Notes: generated from the sequence alone by a model not told the origin. A DNA stretch of 53,762 bases from Amoeboaphelidium occidentale (GCA_023515795.1 JALGPX010000069.1:9179-62940), one strand, 5' to 3'; positions 7,572-18,435 are shown, counted from the first letter of the stretch. Program-made: numbers and translations.

Positions 7572-9066
7572 TCAAACAACAACTCCCTTCTTGGAGCGAA
7601 TAGCTTCGATAATAGGAAGTCTCTTCTGATCGAAACGCTGCTTAATTTGCGATATCTCCTTCTCCATGTTCACTTCCAAAGCTTGCAGAATCTCGTTTAA
7701 CTCTTCTACTGTATTTGGGCTTCCGTTCTCAGACTGGCTTGAGATGAAAGCAGAAGCTGCATTTCCAGGCTTGATCGTTCCATCGACGCTTGGCTTCTTG
7801 ATGAGTTTCAAGAACGCAGGTTGATATGTCTTGTCTTTAGAGGCGTCTTGATTAATAACTTCCACATGTTAGAACAGAACTTAATCGTATATGATCTTAC
7901 CTGACTTCATGGTAGAGTCACTAGCTGTTCCATTGACCATCATCGTGTTAAATTGAGAAGCCAATTTCTCCTCATCGACACCATCCAGTTTCTTCATAGA
8001 GACGCCACCTTTAACGGTAGCAGAATGAACTTCGATTCCTGCGCTTGGCTTGGATTCTTCTTCATCATCGCTGTCATCTTCACTTTCATTCAATGCACCT
8101 GAAGCGATCAAATCAACGGCCTTTTGGATCTTTTCTAGTAGAAGGGAGTTCGGTCCAGCTGAAGCAATAAATGGATCCTACACAATTAATTTGATCAATA
8201 AGCTTAAACCAGTTTACTGATAGCAATTGAGCTGCAGAAGCACGTTGCTCAGGATTCTTTACCAAGCATCTAGCAATAAACTTGTTGAAAGCTTCCGAAA
8301 AGTTCTTTGCATTCTCCAAAGTTGGCGGAGGTCTTGATGGAATGATGAATAGCGCTCTCATAGGATGAACATTGTAGTAAGGTGGGCGCCCTTCAGACAT
8401 TTCAATAGCTGTGATACCTAAACTCCAAATATCGGCAGAGACACCATAACCAACTTCTTGAATGATTTCCGGTGCCATCCAGAATGGTGTCCCAATAACA
8501 GTGTTTCGCTTTGCGACAGTATCAGACAACTGACCAGCGACACCGAAATCAGCCAATTTACATTCTCCTTTGCTGTTTAGAAGAATATTTCCAGCTTTGA
8601 TGTCTCTGTGAATCTTGAGTCTTTCATGCATGTACTTTAAGCCCTCTAAAGCTGATCTTACAATCACAGCAACTTCTTGCTCACTCATGACAGTCTTACA
8701 CACTTTCATTATGTCAGCTACTGAACCTGCTCCACAGAATTCAATGAACATCCACAAGTTATCGTTCTTAAAGTATGATCCGTAGTATCTAACAATATAT
8801 GGAGAGTCACAGCCATTCATCACATTGATTTCCTTAATGATATCTTCCAGATCATTCTCAATTGGGACGATCTTCAAGGCAACGACTGTTCCTGACTTCT
8901 TGTGGATAGCCTTGTACACTGAACCGTAAGATCTTTACAATAGAACATGATCAGTTATACTTCGATATTGAAATCAAGTTTACCCTTCTCCAAGCTTATC
9001 CAGCAAATTGAATACGTCATCAGGCTCCTGTTTAAGCTCTGCTTCTGTGAGTCTAAAGTCTGTCAT
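7572..9066 (-). CDS. MST/Hippo-type (GCK-II) Ser/Thr kinase with C-terminal SARAH domain
   Basis: Four exons: 8984-9066, 8218-8932, 7901-8177, 7572-7858. The introns are 51, 40 and 42 nt and every junction restores conserved sequence. The product is 453 aa. The kinase domain has GEGSYG (26-31), the ATP lysine K48, HRDIKAGN (from 136), DFG (156-158), an activation-loop NTVIGTPFWMAPE and the subfamily marker NVHPMRALFIIPSRPPPT. An acidic linker (DDSDDEEES) follows, then a C-terminal helical segment (VEELNEILQALEVN to QKRLPIIEAIRSKK) matching SARAH domains, which mediate dimerisation and binding to Sav/RASSF partners. MST/Hpo kinases phosphorylate NDR/LATS kinases in growth and polarity control. 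The nearest alternative is a GCK-III/Sid1-type kinase, which would lack SARAH. Confidence 0.9.
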
Positions 9067-9337
9067 TGATGTGATGAAACAAGTCGATCAAGTGAAACTG
9101 AAAGTGCAAGCAAGATCGTCTCAGCCTTTTCGAGCTTATCTGGTTCGAACAAAGTTAAAACCATTTGAAACTTTACGCTTGTAAAGTATCGTAACGCTCG
9201 TCGCGGTTTAATAGGGCGAGCTCCGTCTACGCCGACTAAAACGGTTCTAAAGTTCATGGTGTGGCGCAGACTCCATAATCTGATTTTCACAAACAAGTTT
9301 TTTGCGTCATTTCTTCGTGCCGTTCTTTAGTAAGAAG

Positions 9338-10564
9338 ATGACAACCGAAGAACTTTTGCAACAAGACGTAATGCCTGAGGCTACGCCTAAAAACGAGAAA
9401 TCCTGGACAGCTAACAGCATTTTTGTTGTTTTTGTGCACTTGGTATCTGCTTTAACTTTCTATTTCTATCCTCCTTCTACAGTTCCATGGCAAACTTGGT
9501 TGTTGACCTTTGCGTCATGGGAGTTGGCCACGCTTGGCATTACAGCTGGATATCACCGTCTGTGGAGCCACCGCTCGTACAAGGCATCATTGCCTCTGAA
9601 GATTTTGTTGGCTTGGATGGGCACGCTTGGTTTTCAAGGATCGATTCGTTGGTGGGTTTTGAGGCACAGACTACATCACAGGTTCACTGATACTGAAAAC
9701 GATCCTTACAATGCTAAACTTGGATTCTGGCACTGTCACATTGGATGGATATTCAAGAAGTCGCTCTATTCGAAGTTTAAACTTATCAACATGTCTGATT
9801 TAGATTCTGATCCCATTGTGGCATTTCAACACAAGTATTATCTACCGTTGGCTTTGCTTAACGGTATCATTTTACCTGCTTTAATTGCTCATTTTGGTTG
9901 GAATGACTTCCTTGGTGGTTTCTTATATACCGGCTATGTCTGTCGCGTTCTAGTTTGGCATGTTACATTCAGCATTAACAGTTTTGCGCACTTAATTGGT
10001 TCTCAAGAATTTTCCCAGAGTCACACAGCAAAGGGTGGCTTCTTCATTGCTCTTTTGACTCAAGGCGAAGGATACCACAATTTTCATCATGAGTTTCCAA
10101 ATGATTTCCGAAACGGTATCAATTGGTATGACTATGATCCTACTAAATGGCTGCTGTCATTTATGGGAACCATTGGTTTGGCCTCCGATTTAAAAGTAAC
10201 TCCTAATGACGAAATCGAAAAGACCAAATTAAGTGCATCTTTGGCCAGAATTAAAGAAGAAATGAAACAGTATGATTTTGGCTTGGAAGAAGAACAGCTT
10301 CCCGTAATGGCAAAGGAAGAAGTCACTGAAAGGTCTAAAAACGGTTCCATAACGATGATTATTGATGATCACGTCGTAATGCCGGATGATGATCTTTTGA
10401 ATAACCATCCAGGTGGTAGAAGTCTTCTGTTTAAATACAATGGTCTCGATGCTTCCAAAGCGTTCAATGGAGGTTTGAACAATCACACCGAACATGCAAG
10501 ACTGTGGATGCGTAAATTGACCGTTGGCAAACTCTCAAATCGAAACATTACCAAGGAAGAGTAA
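9338..10564 (+). CDS. OLE1: Acyl-CoA delta-9 desaturase with fused cytochrome b5 (OLE1 type)
   Basis: Makes monounsaturated fatty acids (palmitoleate, oleate) from saturated acyl-CoA at the ER. The open frame extends upstream to a TTG at 9302, but the first ATG is at 9338, giving 408 aa. The three histidine boxes are present: HRLWSH (73-78), HRLHH (110-114) and HNFHH (247-251), between hydrophobic membrane segments. The C-terminal part carries the cytochrome b5 haem motif HPGG (357-360) and the second ligand region NHTEHA (H383). Fusion to cytochrome b5 at the C-terminus is the fungal Ole1 arrangement; animal desaturases lack it. The protein is shorter than yeast Ole1 (510 aa), mainly at the N-terminus. 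Divergent from the MST kinase over 271 bp. Confidence 0.93.
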   Translation: MTTEELLQQDVMPEATPKNEKSWTANSIFVVFVHLVSALTFYFYPPSTVPWQTWLLTFASWELATLGITAGYHRLWSHRSYKASLPLKILLAWMGTLGFQGSIRWWVLRHRLHHRFTDTENDPYNAKLGFWHCHIGWIFKKSLYSKFKLINMSDLDSDPIVAFQHKYYLPLALLNGIILPALIAHFGWNDFLGGFLYTGYVCRVLVWHVTFSINSFAHLIGSQEFSQSHTAKGGFFIALLTQGEGYHNFHHEFPNDFRNGINWYDYDPTKWLLSFMGTIGLASDLKVTPNDEIEKTKLSASLARIKEEMKQYDFGLEEEQLPVMAKEEVTERSKNGSITMIIDDHVVMPDDDLLNNHPGGRSLLFKYNGLDASKAFNGGLNNHTEHARLWMRKLTVGKLSNRNITKEE

Positions 10565-10753
10565 ATTTCTCCTTTAAAGCTCGAAAGGCCACAATAAACG
10601 AACTTGAATCGAGCAGGACGGTGCATTCAGTGCTATTTTAGTTAGGCTTCGAGGAATCAGAGTGACTACAGGGTCTAGAACCATCGATTGGTCCAGCTCA
10701 GATCTAAATCAAGGACCAATGCACATTGCTTACAATATTTCCTTTCTTACCCG

Positions 10754-12078
10754 ATGAACCAAATTAAGCTAGGATGTCTACTGACTTTGCTAGTTTTTAT
10801 CATGCTATGCGCAAAAATGAGTCATGTTAATGTTCTTTTTGAGATGTTCGACGGTCAAAATCAGCAATTTGATTCTTATGGACAGGCACGCAATTCGATG
10901 ATACTAACAGAACATATTCAAATAGACACACTGCCAGATTCTGCATTGGATTTGGTATCGCCTGGCTTCGAAGGCCCTGAAAAGCTTTTGGAGATTTGGT
11001 TCAAAATCCCCAATGGTGATGAAGACTCCGCTAGCTTGCTATCCGTCGAGCGAGACCAGTGGGTTGAAATGCTGGATCTGGTCAAATGTCAAATTATCAG
11101 CGAAATCAGTACAAAGACCACCCGGGCGTATTTGTTGAGGTAAATTCTGCGTCGGTTGTTTGCGCTAACGCGTTGTTTTGTAGTGAAAGTTCCTTGTTCG
11201 TTTTCCCGCACAAGCTGATTTTGAAAACCTGCGGCACAACGACCCTTCTCTTAAGCCTCGATAAGCTCTTTGATATCGCTAGATCAGCTGGATTTAGTGG
11301 AGATGTTGAGTACTTCTTTTACTCCAGAAAATCCTTCATGTTCCCAGAAAGACAGCAATTTCCTCATACACATTGGAATGATGAAGTTGATTACCTAGAG
11401 AAGTATTTCACTGGTGGTGCCGCGTACGCTGTTGGTAAAACTAATGGGCCTCATTGGTATTGCTACTTATGGGAAAATGTTATGGAGGTATCCGATTGTA
11501 CATCTAGCTCTGGCTCCGAAAACTCCTTGGGGCTTTTGAAGCAGAACGGGGGAAATGATTATACTCTTGAGATTTTAATGTGTGATATGGATGAAGAAGC
11601 CGCGATGATGTTCACAAAGGAGCAAGGAGCTGGCAAGAACGGTCAATGGATGGCAACAAGTAAGCTTCAATCATTGTATGGCAGAGCTCATAAGAATGCG
11701 ACTGGTCTGAAAATTGATGATTTCATGTTTGATCCCATTGGATACTCTGCCAATGGAGTTACAACTGCCGGGCATTATTTTACTGTTCATGTCACGCCAG
11801 AGACTATTTGCTCCTATGCAAGTTTTGAAACTAATATTCCTCCCTCTGGTGTATCTTATAATGATTTGGTAAGAAACGTGGTACAAATTTTTAAGCCGAA
11901 AACTTTCACTGTTACTTTGTTCGCGGAGAAGAACAAGAACGAAAATGACGATACTTTTCAAGATCGTTTAAAGGCATGTTTTTGCGGAGATAGTGTTGAT
12001 GGGTACAAAAGAACTGATAGAATTCATTATGAGTTCGAACAGTATGATTTAGGATATTATGACTATACAAGCATTTGA
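10754..12078 (+). CDS. SPE2: S-adenosylmethionine decarboxylase proenzyme
   Basis: Supplies decarboxylated AdoMet for spermidine and spermine synthesis. Exons 10754-11139 and 11184-12078; the 44-nt intron falls exactly in the processing site, rebuilding LLSESSLFVF. Self-cleavage between E130 and S131 would generate the pyruvoyl cofactor. Also seen: FEGPEKLLEIWF (72-83), KTCGTTTLL with the acid cysteine C145, and the C-terminal YASFETNIP strand. From the first in-frame ATG (10754) the protein is 426 aa with about 65 extra N-terminal residues, including a hydrophobic run at 6-20. Later in-frame ATGs at 10817 and 10898 would remove the hydrophobic run and give a length closer to yeast Spe2 (396 aa). 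The start is therefore uncertain. Confidence 0.92.
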
Positions 12079-12120
12079 ATAGAAACTTTTCCCCTTTAAT
12101 GAAGGAACGATAACAGCAGT

Positions 12121-14109
12121 TTATTCAGATTTAACAGAATCTTGTCCTTCCATCGATAAATCTTCAGATTTGGGCAATGATGTCCTTGATGATCCTGTAG
12201 ATCGAGGCTTAACGCTTGCCAAAACTGCTCCGTCCATGTTAATGGTTATTTCCTCTTGATTATCCGTGTTTTCGCTGTTTTTATGTTCCACGGCATCTTC
12301 GTAAACACTCTCTTCAGAGCTTTCAACTTCTGCCGGTTGTATGGAATCAAATCTCGACGGAGCAACAATCTTATCAGCTTCATATAACGTTGGAGGATCA
12401 GAAGGTCTGGCAAATAGGTCAGAAATGTTCCGCCGCGGTGGCACTGGAACTGGTTTGCCTTCATCGTCAACAGTTTTCAAAGCAGCTTGTATCACATCCA
12501 TATCCCCTAGAGCATAAATAGTATCTTTTCGAACAGGCGGAGGTTTTCCTGCAGAGTTTGCTTCTGTACCGTTGTCTGCCTTTTCTTCAGTGGTTTTTTT
12601 TGCAAAAGGGTTCTCTCGAGGACCTGTCAACTTCCTTGGTGCCATTGTATCTTTTCTAATCGGAACAGGAATATGTTGTGTTGTTTCCTGACTTACTATT
12701 TCTGGTTGATTACTTGCTTTGGAATGTGTCAAAGTTGTAGAGGAAGACTTTCCAATATTTCCGATAGAGGGCAATTTAAGCTTTCCCATTTTACGACTCA
12801 CTCCGTCCAGTAAATTTCGGCCTTCTTTTGCAAAGCTGTTAGCTTGATGAGGCTTTTCTACTGTTTGGACTTCAGCTTGAGCGGCAATAAGTTTCTGGTG
12901 ATTGTTCCTAATTGAATCATAACTAAGCATGAAGCCAGATGTTGGTGAGTGATTTCTAGGTCGATGTTCTTCCGTATTATCGTTAGATGCCTCTTGTGGG
13001 AAATCATCGTAGAATATCTCATCATAATCCTTAATCAGAAGTTCAACAACTTTACTTGATGCTCCAGTATCAAGCAATTCAGCACCCAAGTTAAAGCCCT
13101 CTTTAGTTTCATTAATACTCAATTTATCAGGAGATGGCCTTAATTTAAGTAAGTTCGGTGCAAAGCAGACTGCCAGATTACCAAAAGTCATCTTATTCAA
13201 ATCACTTTCCTTAGAAATATCATGTAATAAAGAAATCAAATGAACTAATACCAATGCATTATGGGATGGTAGATAAGATATTATTTTCCTTAGTGTCTGT
13301 ATGCGTGTATAAAGTGTTTCCTCGGAAACGGGTATAGATGAGACTGCCAGAAACATATCGTACATTTCATAAGTCAATAATGGTTCTGGCAATTCACGAA
13401 AGAATAATTTCAACAATGCAGCGACAGTAGCTACACCTTTAGAAGCCAATATCTCCTGAGAAACGTGTCCTGTCTTGCTCTTGTGATAAAGATCTTTAAG
13501 TTCTCTGATTTCTGCAGCAGAGCCAGGAATTCTGAACACACCTTCCAAATCAGAAGTACCGAGCTTAGACCTTAAGTAATCTGTGCAGTCCTTAACAACT
13601 GTAGGAATACCACCTTCATCAACTACGACTTCATCAAGCGCCACCCCAAATAATTTCTTCGTACCAGACAACTTAGCCTTGGTATCAGAAGCGAAAGCCT
13701 TTATGTTCTGCTTCATCTTCTGCATAGAAAATTTCTTCTTTTCCTTGTGACTCTTCTTTTCGGAAGTACCATGGGAAGATTGCGATGTCGAAACTGATAA
13801 GGAAGGAGCATCTCTTGCCGTTTCATCAGCATCAGCTGCATTTCCATCAGCAAAAGGATTCATGGAATCATCCTCATTATCCATCGGAGACTTTAGGTCC
13901 TTTCCGTTACCAAGATCGACTTCCTCCATGTCTCCCTGTGCGGCATCAGCACAATTCTCCTCGGAATCAAACTCATGTACCACTTGTGCAGCAATATCAG
14001 CATTATATTCCGTAGCATTATTCTGTGCATTAGAACTTGAAGACGTCAATGAGGAAGTTGAGTTCGGGTTCAAGCGATCCTTAGCATGAGAATCGTCTGC
14101 GTCTGCCAT
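12121..14109 (-). CDS. RhoGAP-domain protein
   Basis: Stimulates GTP hydrolysis by Rho/Rac/Cdc42 GTPases, so acts in actin and polarity control. The open frame reaches a TTG at 14124, but the first ATG (MADADDSHAK) is at 14109, giving 662 aa. The N-terminus is acidic and Ser-rich, followed by a Lys-rich stretch. The RhoGAP domain spans about 160-350: GVALDEV, EGVFRIPGS with arginine finger R193, LLKLFFRELPEPLL, and FGNLAVCFAPNLL. The C-terminal 300 residues are disordered with proline-rich PVPVPPRRN and PPPVRKD segments, possible SH3 ligands, and repeated IRKDT/VRKDT motifs. No BAR, PH or C2 domain was recognised. The start codon is 20 bp from that of RRP1 on the other strand. Confidence 0.9.
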   Translation of the reverse strand: MADADDSHAKDRLNPNSTSSLTSSSSNAQNNATEYNADIAAQVVHEFDSEENCADAAQGDMEEVDLGNGKDLKSPMDNEDDSMNPFADGNAADADETARDAPSLSVSTSQSSHGTSEKKSHKEKKKFSMQKMKQNIKAFASDTKAKLSGTKKLFGVALDEVVVDEGGIPTVVKDCTDYLRSKLGTSDLEGVFRIPGSAAEIRELKDLYHKSKTGHVSQEILASKGVATVAALLKLFFRELPEPLLTYEMYDMFLAVSSIPVSEETLYTRIQTLRKIISYLPSHNALVLVHLISLLHDISKESDLNKMTFGNLAVCFAPNLLKLRPSPDKLSINETKEGFNLGAELLDTGASSKVVELLIKDYDEIFYDDFPQEASNDNTEEHRPRNHSPTSGFMLSYDSIRNNHQKLIAAQAEVQTVEKPHQANSFAKEGRNLLDGVSRKMGKLKLPSIGNIGKSSSTTLTHSKASNQPEIVSQETTQHIPVPIRKDTMAPRKLTGPRENPFAKKTTEEKADNGTEANSAGKPPPVRKDTIYALGDMDVIQAALKTVDDEGKPVPVPPRRNISDLFARPSDPPTLYEADKIVAPSRFDSIQPAEVESSEESVYEDAVEHKNSENTDNQEEITINMDGAVLASVKPRSTGSSRTSLPKSEDLSMEGQDSVKSE

Positions 14110-14129
14110 CTTTTCCCTAATCAAATTGA

Positions 14130-14990
14130 ATGGCTGAAAAAATCGACGTAAAATTTATAGAAATCGCTAAAGGCCTGGCGCATAATGGTGATACTCTTTT
14201 GCTTCTAATCGTAGTCATTAACTGTTTGTGTAGACACCAAAGTGCGCAGGAAGACGATGATGGAAGACTTGAGGCAGTTGATCACGACATTCCATTTGAC
14301 GCATTCGGAATCTTCATATCACGATTCTGTTAATATGATGAAGCTATGGAAGGGTCTGTTTTACTGTTACTGGATGACCGATAAGCCTGTGGTTCAGGAG
14401 TACGTCGCTAAGGAAATGGCTAATTTCACGCTTTTGTTCAATGATAATTCTCTGTCTTTGCTGTACCTTCAGTGCTTCTGGAGGATTCTGATGAGAGAAT
14501 GGGTAGGCATTGACTATTTGAGGTAAACCTATAATTGCTACTAAAGAATCTTACGTGTTGGTAAAGGCTAAACAAGTATTATATGCTCGTAAAGGCAATG
14601 ATTGTTGTTTCATTTGAATGGCTCAAAGAAGAGGAATGGGATGCGCAATGCATTGAGGCTTATAATGAATTCGTAGTATTGGAAGAAGTGTTGAATGAGT
14701 CCGGCTTGAAGATCGCGCCTGCTTTGTGTTATTACTATTGCGAGAAGTTGTTGGAGAGTTTTACAGCAAAAGACACGGAGCATTCTTCAGAAACTTTGAA
14801 TACATTCATAATTCCGATTATTGAAGTGTACAGAAAGTCATACAAGTGGACTGTAGGCGGAAAAGTGTTGCGAGCAAAGATTGATGAATTTGTCTTTGGG
14901 CCATTGTTGCAAGAGCAAGTCGCTGAAGAGTACAAAGATTACGATCTGTCACATGTAAAGCAGTTAATAATTAGATTAAAAAGAAAATAG
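14130..14990 (+). CDS. RRP1: RRP1/NOP52 family ribosomal RNA processing protein
   Basis: Nucleolar factor of 60S maturation. Three exons: 14130-14187, 14234-14522 and 14567-14990, with introns of 46 and 44 nt; product 256 aa. Splicing joins IEIAKGLAHN to DTKVRRKTMMEDLRQLI and REWVGIDYLR to LNKYYMLVKAM. These blocks and LWKGLFYCYWMTDKPVVQE are hallmarks of the Nop52 domain. The protein is little more than the Nop52 core, close in length to yeast Rrp1 (278 aa) and lacking the long basic tail of animal RRP1. The first intron interrupts the N-terminal helix that contains KGLAHN. Confidence 0.92.
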
Positions 14991-15011
14991 AGTGAATATT
15001 TAAATTTACAT

Positions 15012-16490
15012 TTATTTACTTAACCACGGACTTTGTAGCACTTGCTTTACAGTGGCTCTTTTCTTTGGGTCTGAATGCAACATTTGGCCCAGTAATGATA
15101 GTGCATCTTTTTCTAAACATCTAAACAATGGAAACACACTTCCTGATTTTTGGTATCTCAAGTACATGCAATAATTTGGATCTTTTGTTGACGCCAGTTC
15201 CCATGGGAATGATTTGCACAAAATTGCAACAAGGACTATTCCCAAGGACCAAACATCAACTTTAGTTGGATCGTAGTCTTTTCCCATCCATTCCTCTGGG
15301 GCAATGTAAGGAGCACTTCCACAAAGACCATGCGACATCTTTTTTCTTCCGGAATGCCCTAATTTGAATACAGAGCATAACCCAAAATCAATGATCTTTG
15401 CATTTCCGCCAGATATACAGACGTTCTCTGGTTTCAAGTCACGATGCGCTATTCCTAAATCATGCAAATAATCTACACCTTCAACAATTTGTGTGAAGTA
15501 TCTCTTCAAAGCGATTCTATCGCATGTTCCCTCTTTGATTACTGTGAACAGGTCTGTGTCGCAATACTCCATCACTTCATAGAATTTACCATCCTCCACA
15601 ACCAACTCAAGTGTTCTGATGATATGATCATGATCAAGAATAGCTCCAATACAATATTCCTTTGCCAAACATGCGGCGTAATGTTTCAAAGACTCTTTAG
15701 AATTAATCGCACGAAATTCCTTCACAGCAAACGTCTTGCCATCGTTCTTCTGAAACAGTTTAACAGTGCCACCAGTTCCTTTGCCAGCCACTCTCCAGCA
15801 GTTTCCATACATTGACTCAACCCTTCCGACGCGAACAATCGGCCAGTCTGAATGGCTTTCAACTTGCGAAGTTTTGTCCGGGACATAAGGATCATGCTTA
15901 ACATGGAGTAAATCCAATTGTTTCAAAGGTGACAACGCGGACTCCAAGTCCCTAATTGAAACTGATAATGCTTTTGCAAGAATGCGCTCTTCTTCAGGAA
16001 CCTCTTGCTCCACGAACAAGCTTGGAAATGTCCTTCTGAACCAAGCAACAATCGGTCCGACAACACGAGGATCCTTCTTCCTTTGAGGCCCAGTAACAAT
16101 CTTTGCTGCTGGTTCGCTCTGTATTGGAACAACCTCAGATTTTGCCATATCGACAGGATTTTGGTGCAACTTGTAACTCCAGGGAATTGTCTTGTTTAAG
16201 GATTTGTTGTCTGAAAGCATGACGCAATTAACAAACTTGTCATTTGCCAACGACATTGCTCTTCTGTGCCTCTGTAAAGCCGCAGCCTGGTTTTTGCAAG
16301 TTGAACGTAATGGAGGCAAAGAAGCGCCAAGCGGGACTTGTTGAAGACTCTGCCTGAACAAAAGTTGATCTCTTGTTAGCGGAGGCGAAAGAGGCGTTGA
16401 AAGTGTCGAGACGCACTCGCAGGTCGGCAGATGCGTCACTGGAGTGGACTTATCAGGTTCTTGTTCAAGTGTTTCGGTATCATCTGCCAT
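15012..16490 (-). CDS. NPR1/HAL5-family Ser/Thr protein kinase
   Basis: 492 aa, single exon. The N-terminal 220 residues are mostly disordered. The kinase domain runs from about 228 to 492: glycine loop AGKGTGGTV (from 235), K257 in AVKEF, HRDLKPEN (HRD 349-351), DFG (368-370), then SHGLCGSAPYIAPEE and YDPTKVDVWSLGI. The sequence order VMEYCDTDLF, the C-lobe KVDVWSLGIVLVAILCKSFPW and the CGSAPYIAPE loop match the fungal NPR1/HAL4/HAL5/HRK1 group, which controls nutrient permeases and K+ or H+ transport at the plasma membrane. Which member it corresponds to cannot be told from sequence alone. Its stop faces that of RRP1 across 21 bp. Confidence 0.85.
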   Translation of the reverse strand: MADDTETLEQEPDKSTPVTHLPTCECVSTLSTPLSPPLTRDQLLFRQSLQQVPLGASLPPLRSTCKNQAAALQRHRRAMSLANDKFVNCVMLSDNKSLNKTIPWSYKLHQNPVDMAKSEVVPIQSEPAAKIVTGPQRKKDPRVVGPIVAWFRRTFPSLFVEQEVPEEERILAKALSVSIRDLESALSPLKQLDLLHVKHDPYVPDKTSQVESHSDWPIVRVGRVESMYGNCWRVAGKGTGGTVKLFQKNDGKTFAVKEFRAINSKESLKHYAACLAKEYCIGAILDHDHIIRTLELVVEDGKFYEVMEYCDTDLFTVIKEGTCDRIALKRYFTQIVEGVDYLHDLGIAHRDLKPENVCISGGNAKIIDFGLCSVFKLGHSGRKKMSHGLCGSAPYIAPEEWMGKDYDPTKVDVWSLGIVLVAILCKSFPWELASTKDPNYCMYLRYQKSGSVFPLFRCLEKDALSLLGQMLHSDPKKRATVKQVLQSPWLSK

Positions 16491-16603
16491 TTGGTTAGTC
16501 GGATAGTTGATCGCGGAAAATCTTGGATTCAGCGGTTAGCGATCGCTTCGTCACAAGTCACGCCCTGTAGCACGAAATTATTAAGTAATGAACAATTTTA
16601 TGA

Positions 16604-18435
16604 TTATTCAAGGATTTCATCATCAGGATTATTGATAGAATCCAAATCAATATCATATACACTAAAAGTACGCTTCTTTCCAACTACAGCGAGTTTTCTC
16701 GATGACGAAATGTCAAACACAATCTTAGCCTTGGAACTATGACCAATAAGCGTAGCATTATCCAAGACCAATGTATCCTCTTCCGTACAGGGTTCGTCAA
16801 GAAACGATTCCAAGTTTGCATAACAGAGATAATGATTGTTTGAGCATTGTAGAATCATAAATAAAGACGTGTTGTCAAAGGCTTTAAGCTGCTGAACTTC
16901 TGGTGACAAGTCGTTGTGCCCATCAAGTGCGACATTCAAAGTAGTTTTGCTATTGAGTATCAACCTATTTCCAGAATCCATGTGAACAGGAATAATTTCA
17001 TCATCCCTTCTTATTAAAGCATACTTCTCTGATGGCACAGAAAATTCTCTTCGATCTGAGTAAGTCCATTTGAAAGATCCTATTAAACTCTGATACTGAA
17101 TATCTTTGAGTTGATTCTGGATTTCTTTGAACCTGGTCTCAAAAGGCTTAACGTTTCCATTCAATACAGAATTCTCAAAATACTCAAAGCTAGATTCCAA
17201 ATGCATATACCAGGATTTAACAAAGCTAATCAGTTTGACAGTATCTCCTTGGAAATCTTTCTCTGATGCCATAAAATCATGGAACTCTTTAAAGAGCTGC
17301 CTCTCTTTTGCTAATTCGACTGTGAAATCATCGAATGAGAATAGGAACCCCTCAATTAGTTGAAGCAAGTTCTTGTCACTCGAAATAACGGCTGACTTTG
17401 ATGCAATCATGAACAATCTCATTATGCCCTTCTTGATCTCATGAATGCATTTCAGCATATTCTCAGTTCCTTTTTCTAAAGAAGTGTTCCATTTTGAGAC
17501 ATTGATCATATCAGCAATTTGTTGCTTTTTGTTTGTATGCATTGCGATCATCTTGAGCATTTCTTGCAGATTGACATCATTCTTCAATAATTTATCTAAA
17601 TATTCTTTGGAATAGAATTTAAGCTGATTCTTGTAATCTTCTCTAATTGTCTGGAGTAATTGATTAATATAAGTTTCCAGCATGCGATTACATTGAGCAA
17701 ATTCCCTCACAAGCTCATGATTGTATTCAAAATCTATACTTCTCATTTCAGAATCAGTTATGAACTTAATACTAGTTTTATCAGTACAAACGCCCTCCTT
17801 AAAGTCTGGTATTGCATAAAGACCAGCCAACTGAATGTACGGACCATCCAAATAGAGCAAGAACAAGTAGCCCTTGTAGTAACACACGTTCATACTTGCA
17901 TCCTCTTCTGCATCACCATAAAGCGATGGGAACACTGATAAAGCTGCGTCCGAAATGCTTGTAGTAACGTCTGGTTTATCCAAAGCAAACCATTTTACGT
18001 GAACACTTACAGCCTGATCATTAATACTCAAACCAATACTTTCCAGCACAGAACATAAACTTAAAGTGCCTTCGATCTCCCCTGTTTCGATGTCAATAGT
18101 TGAGACAGTACCATTCTGTTCCATTGCGACAATCTTTGTACCTTCAAACGATTAGTTAATCGCACTTTCCAGCTTAATAGAAAATTACCATTCTCATTCC
18201 ATTCAACACAAAGAACATCAGAACTGAAAGCTGGGCTCGTATAGATTGCTTGACCATCCAACCTGTAAACAATAATCTTATTTCCACTTGTAACAACCGC
18301 AATTAAATCTATCTTGTCATTGCATTTGAACATTTTAATCTCATGGCTCTGCTTCTCATTCAGAGTCGCATTAGTAAATGTATCGAATGAGGGCAAATCC
18401 AGTAATTCCGCCGTCGTAGTTGTTTTAGCGAGCAT
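16604..18435 (-). CDS. APC4: Anaphase-promoting complex subunit 4
   Basis: Scaffold subunit of the APC/C ubiquitin ligase that drives mitotic exit. Exons 18189-18435 and 16604-18141 with a 47-nt intron; the junction restores VEWNENG-TKIVAMEQNGTVSTIDIETG, a continuous WD40 blade. Product 594 aa from ATG at 18435 (MLAKTTTTAELL); the open frame extends upstream only through a GTG. The N-terminal third is a divergent WD40 propeller (LIAVVTSGNKIIVYRLDGQ is typical of Apc4). The centre (about 230-420) is the long helical Apc4 domain, with ECNRMLETYINQLLQTI-like and MRLFMIASKSAV helices. The C-terminal part returns to beta-rich sequence. It ends in an acidic tail (LDSINNPDDEILE). Confidence 0.82.
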
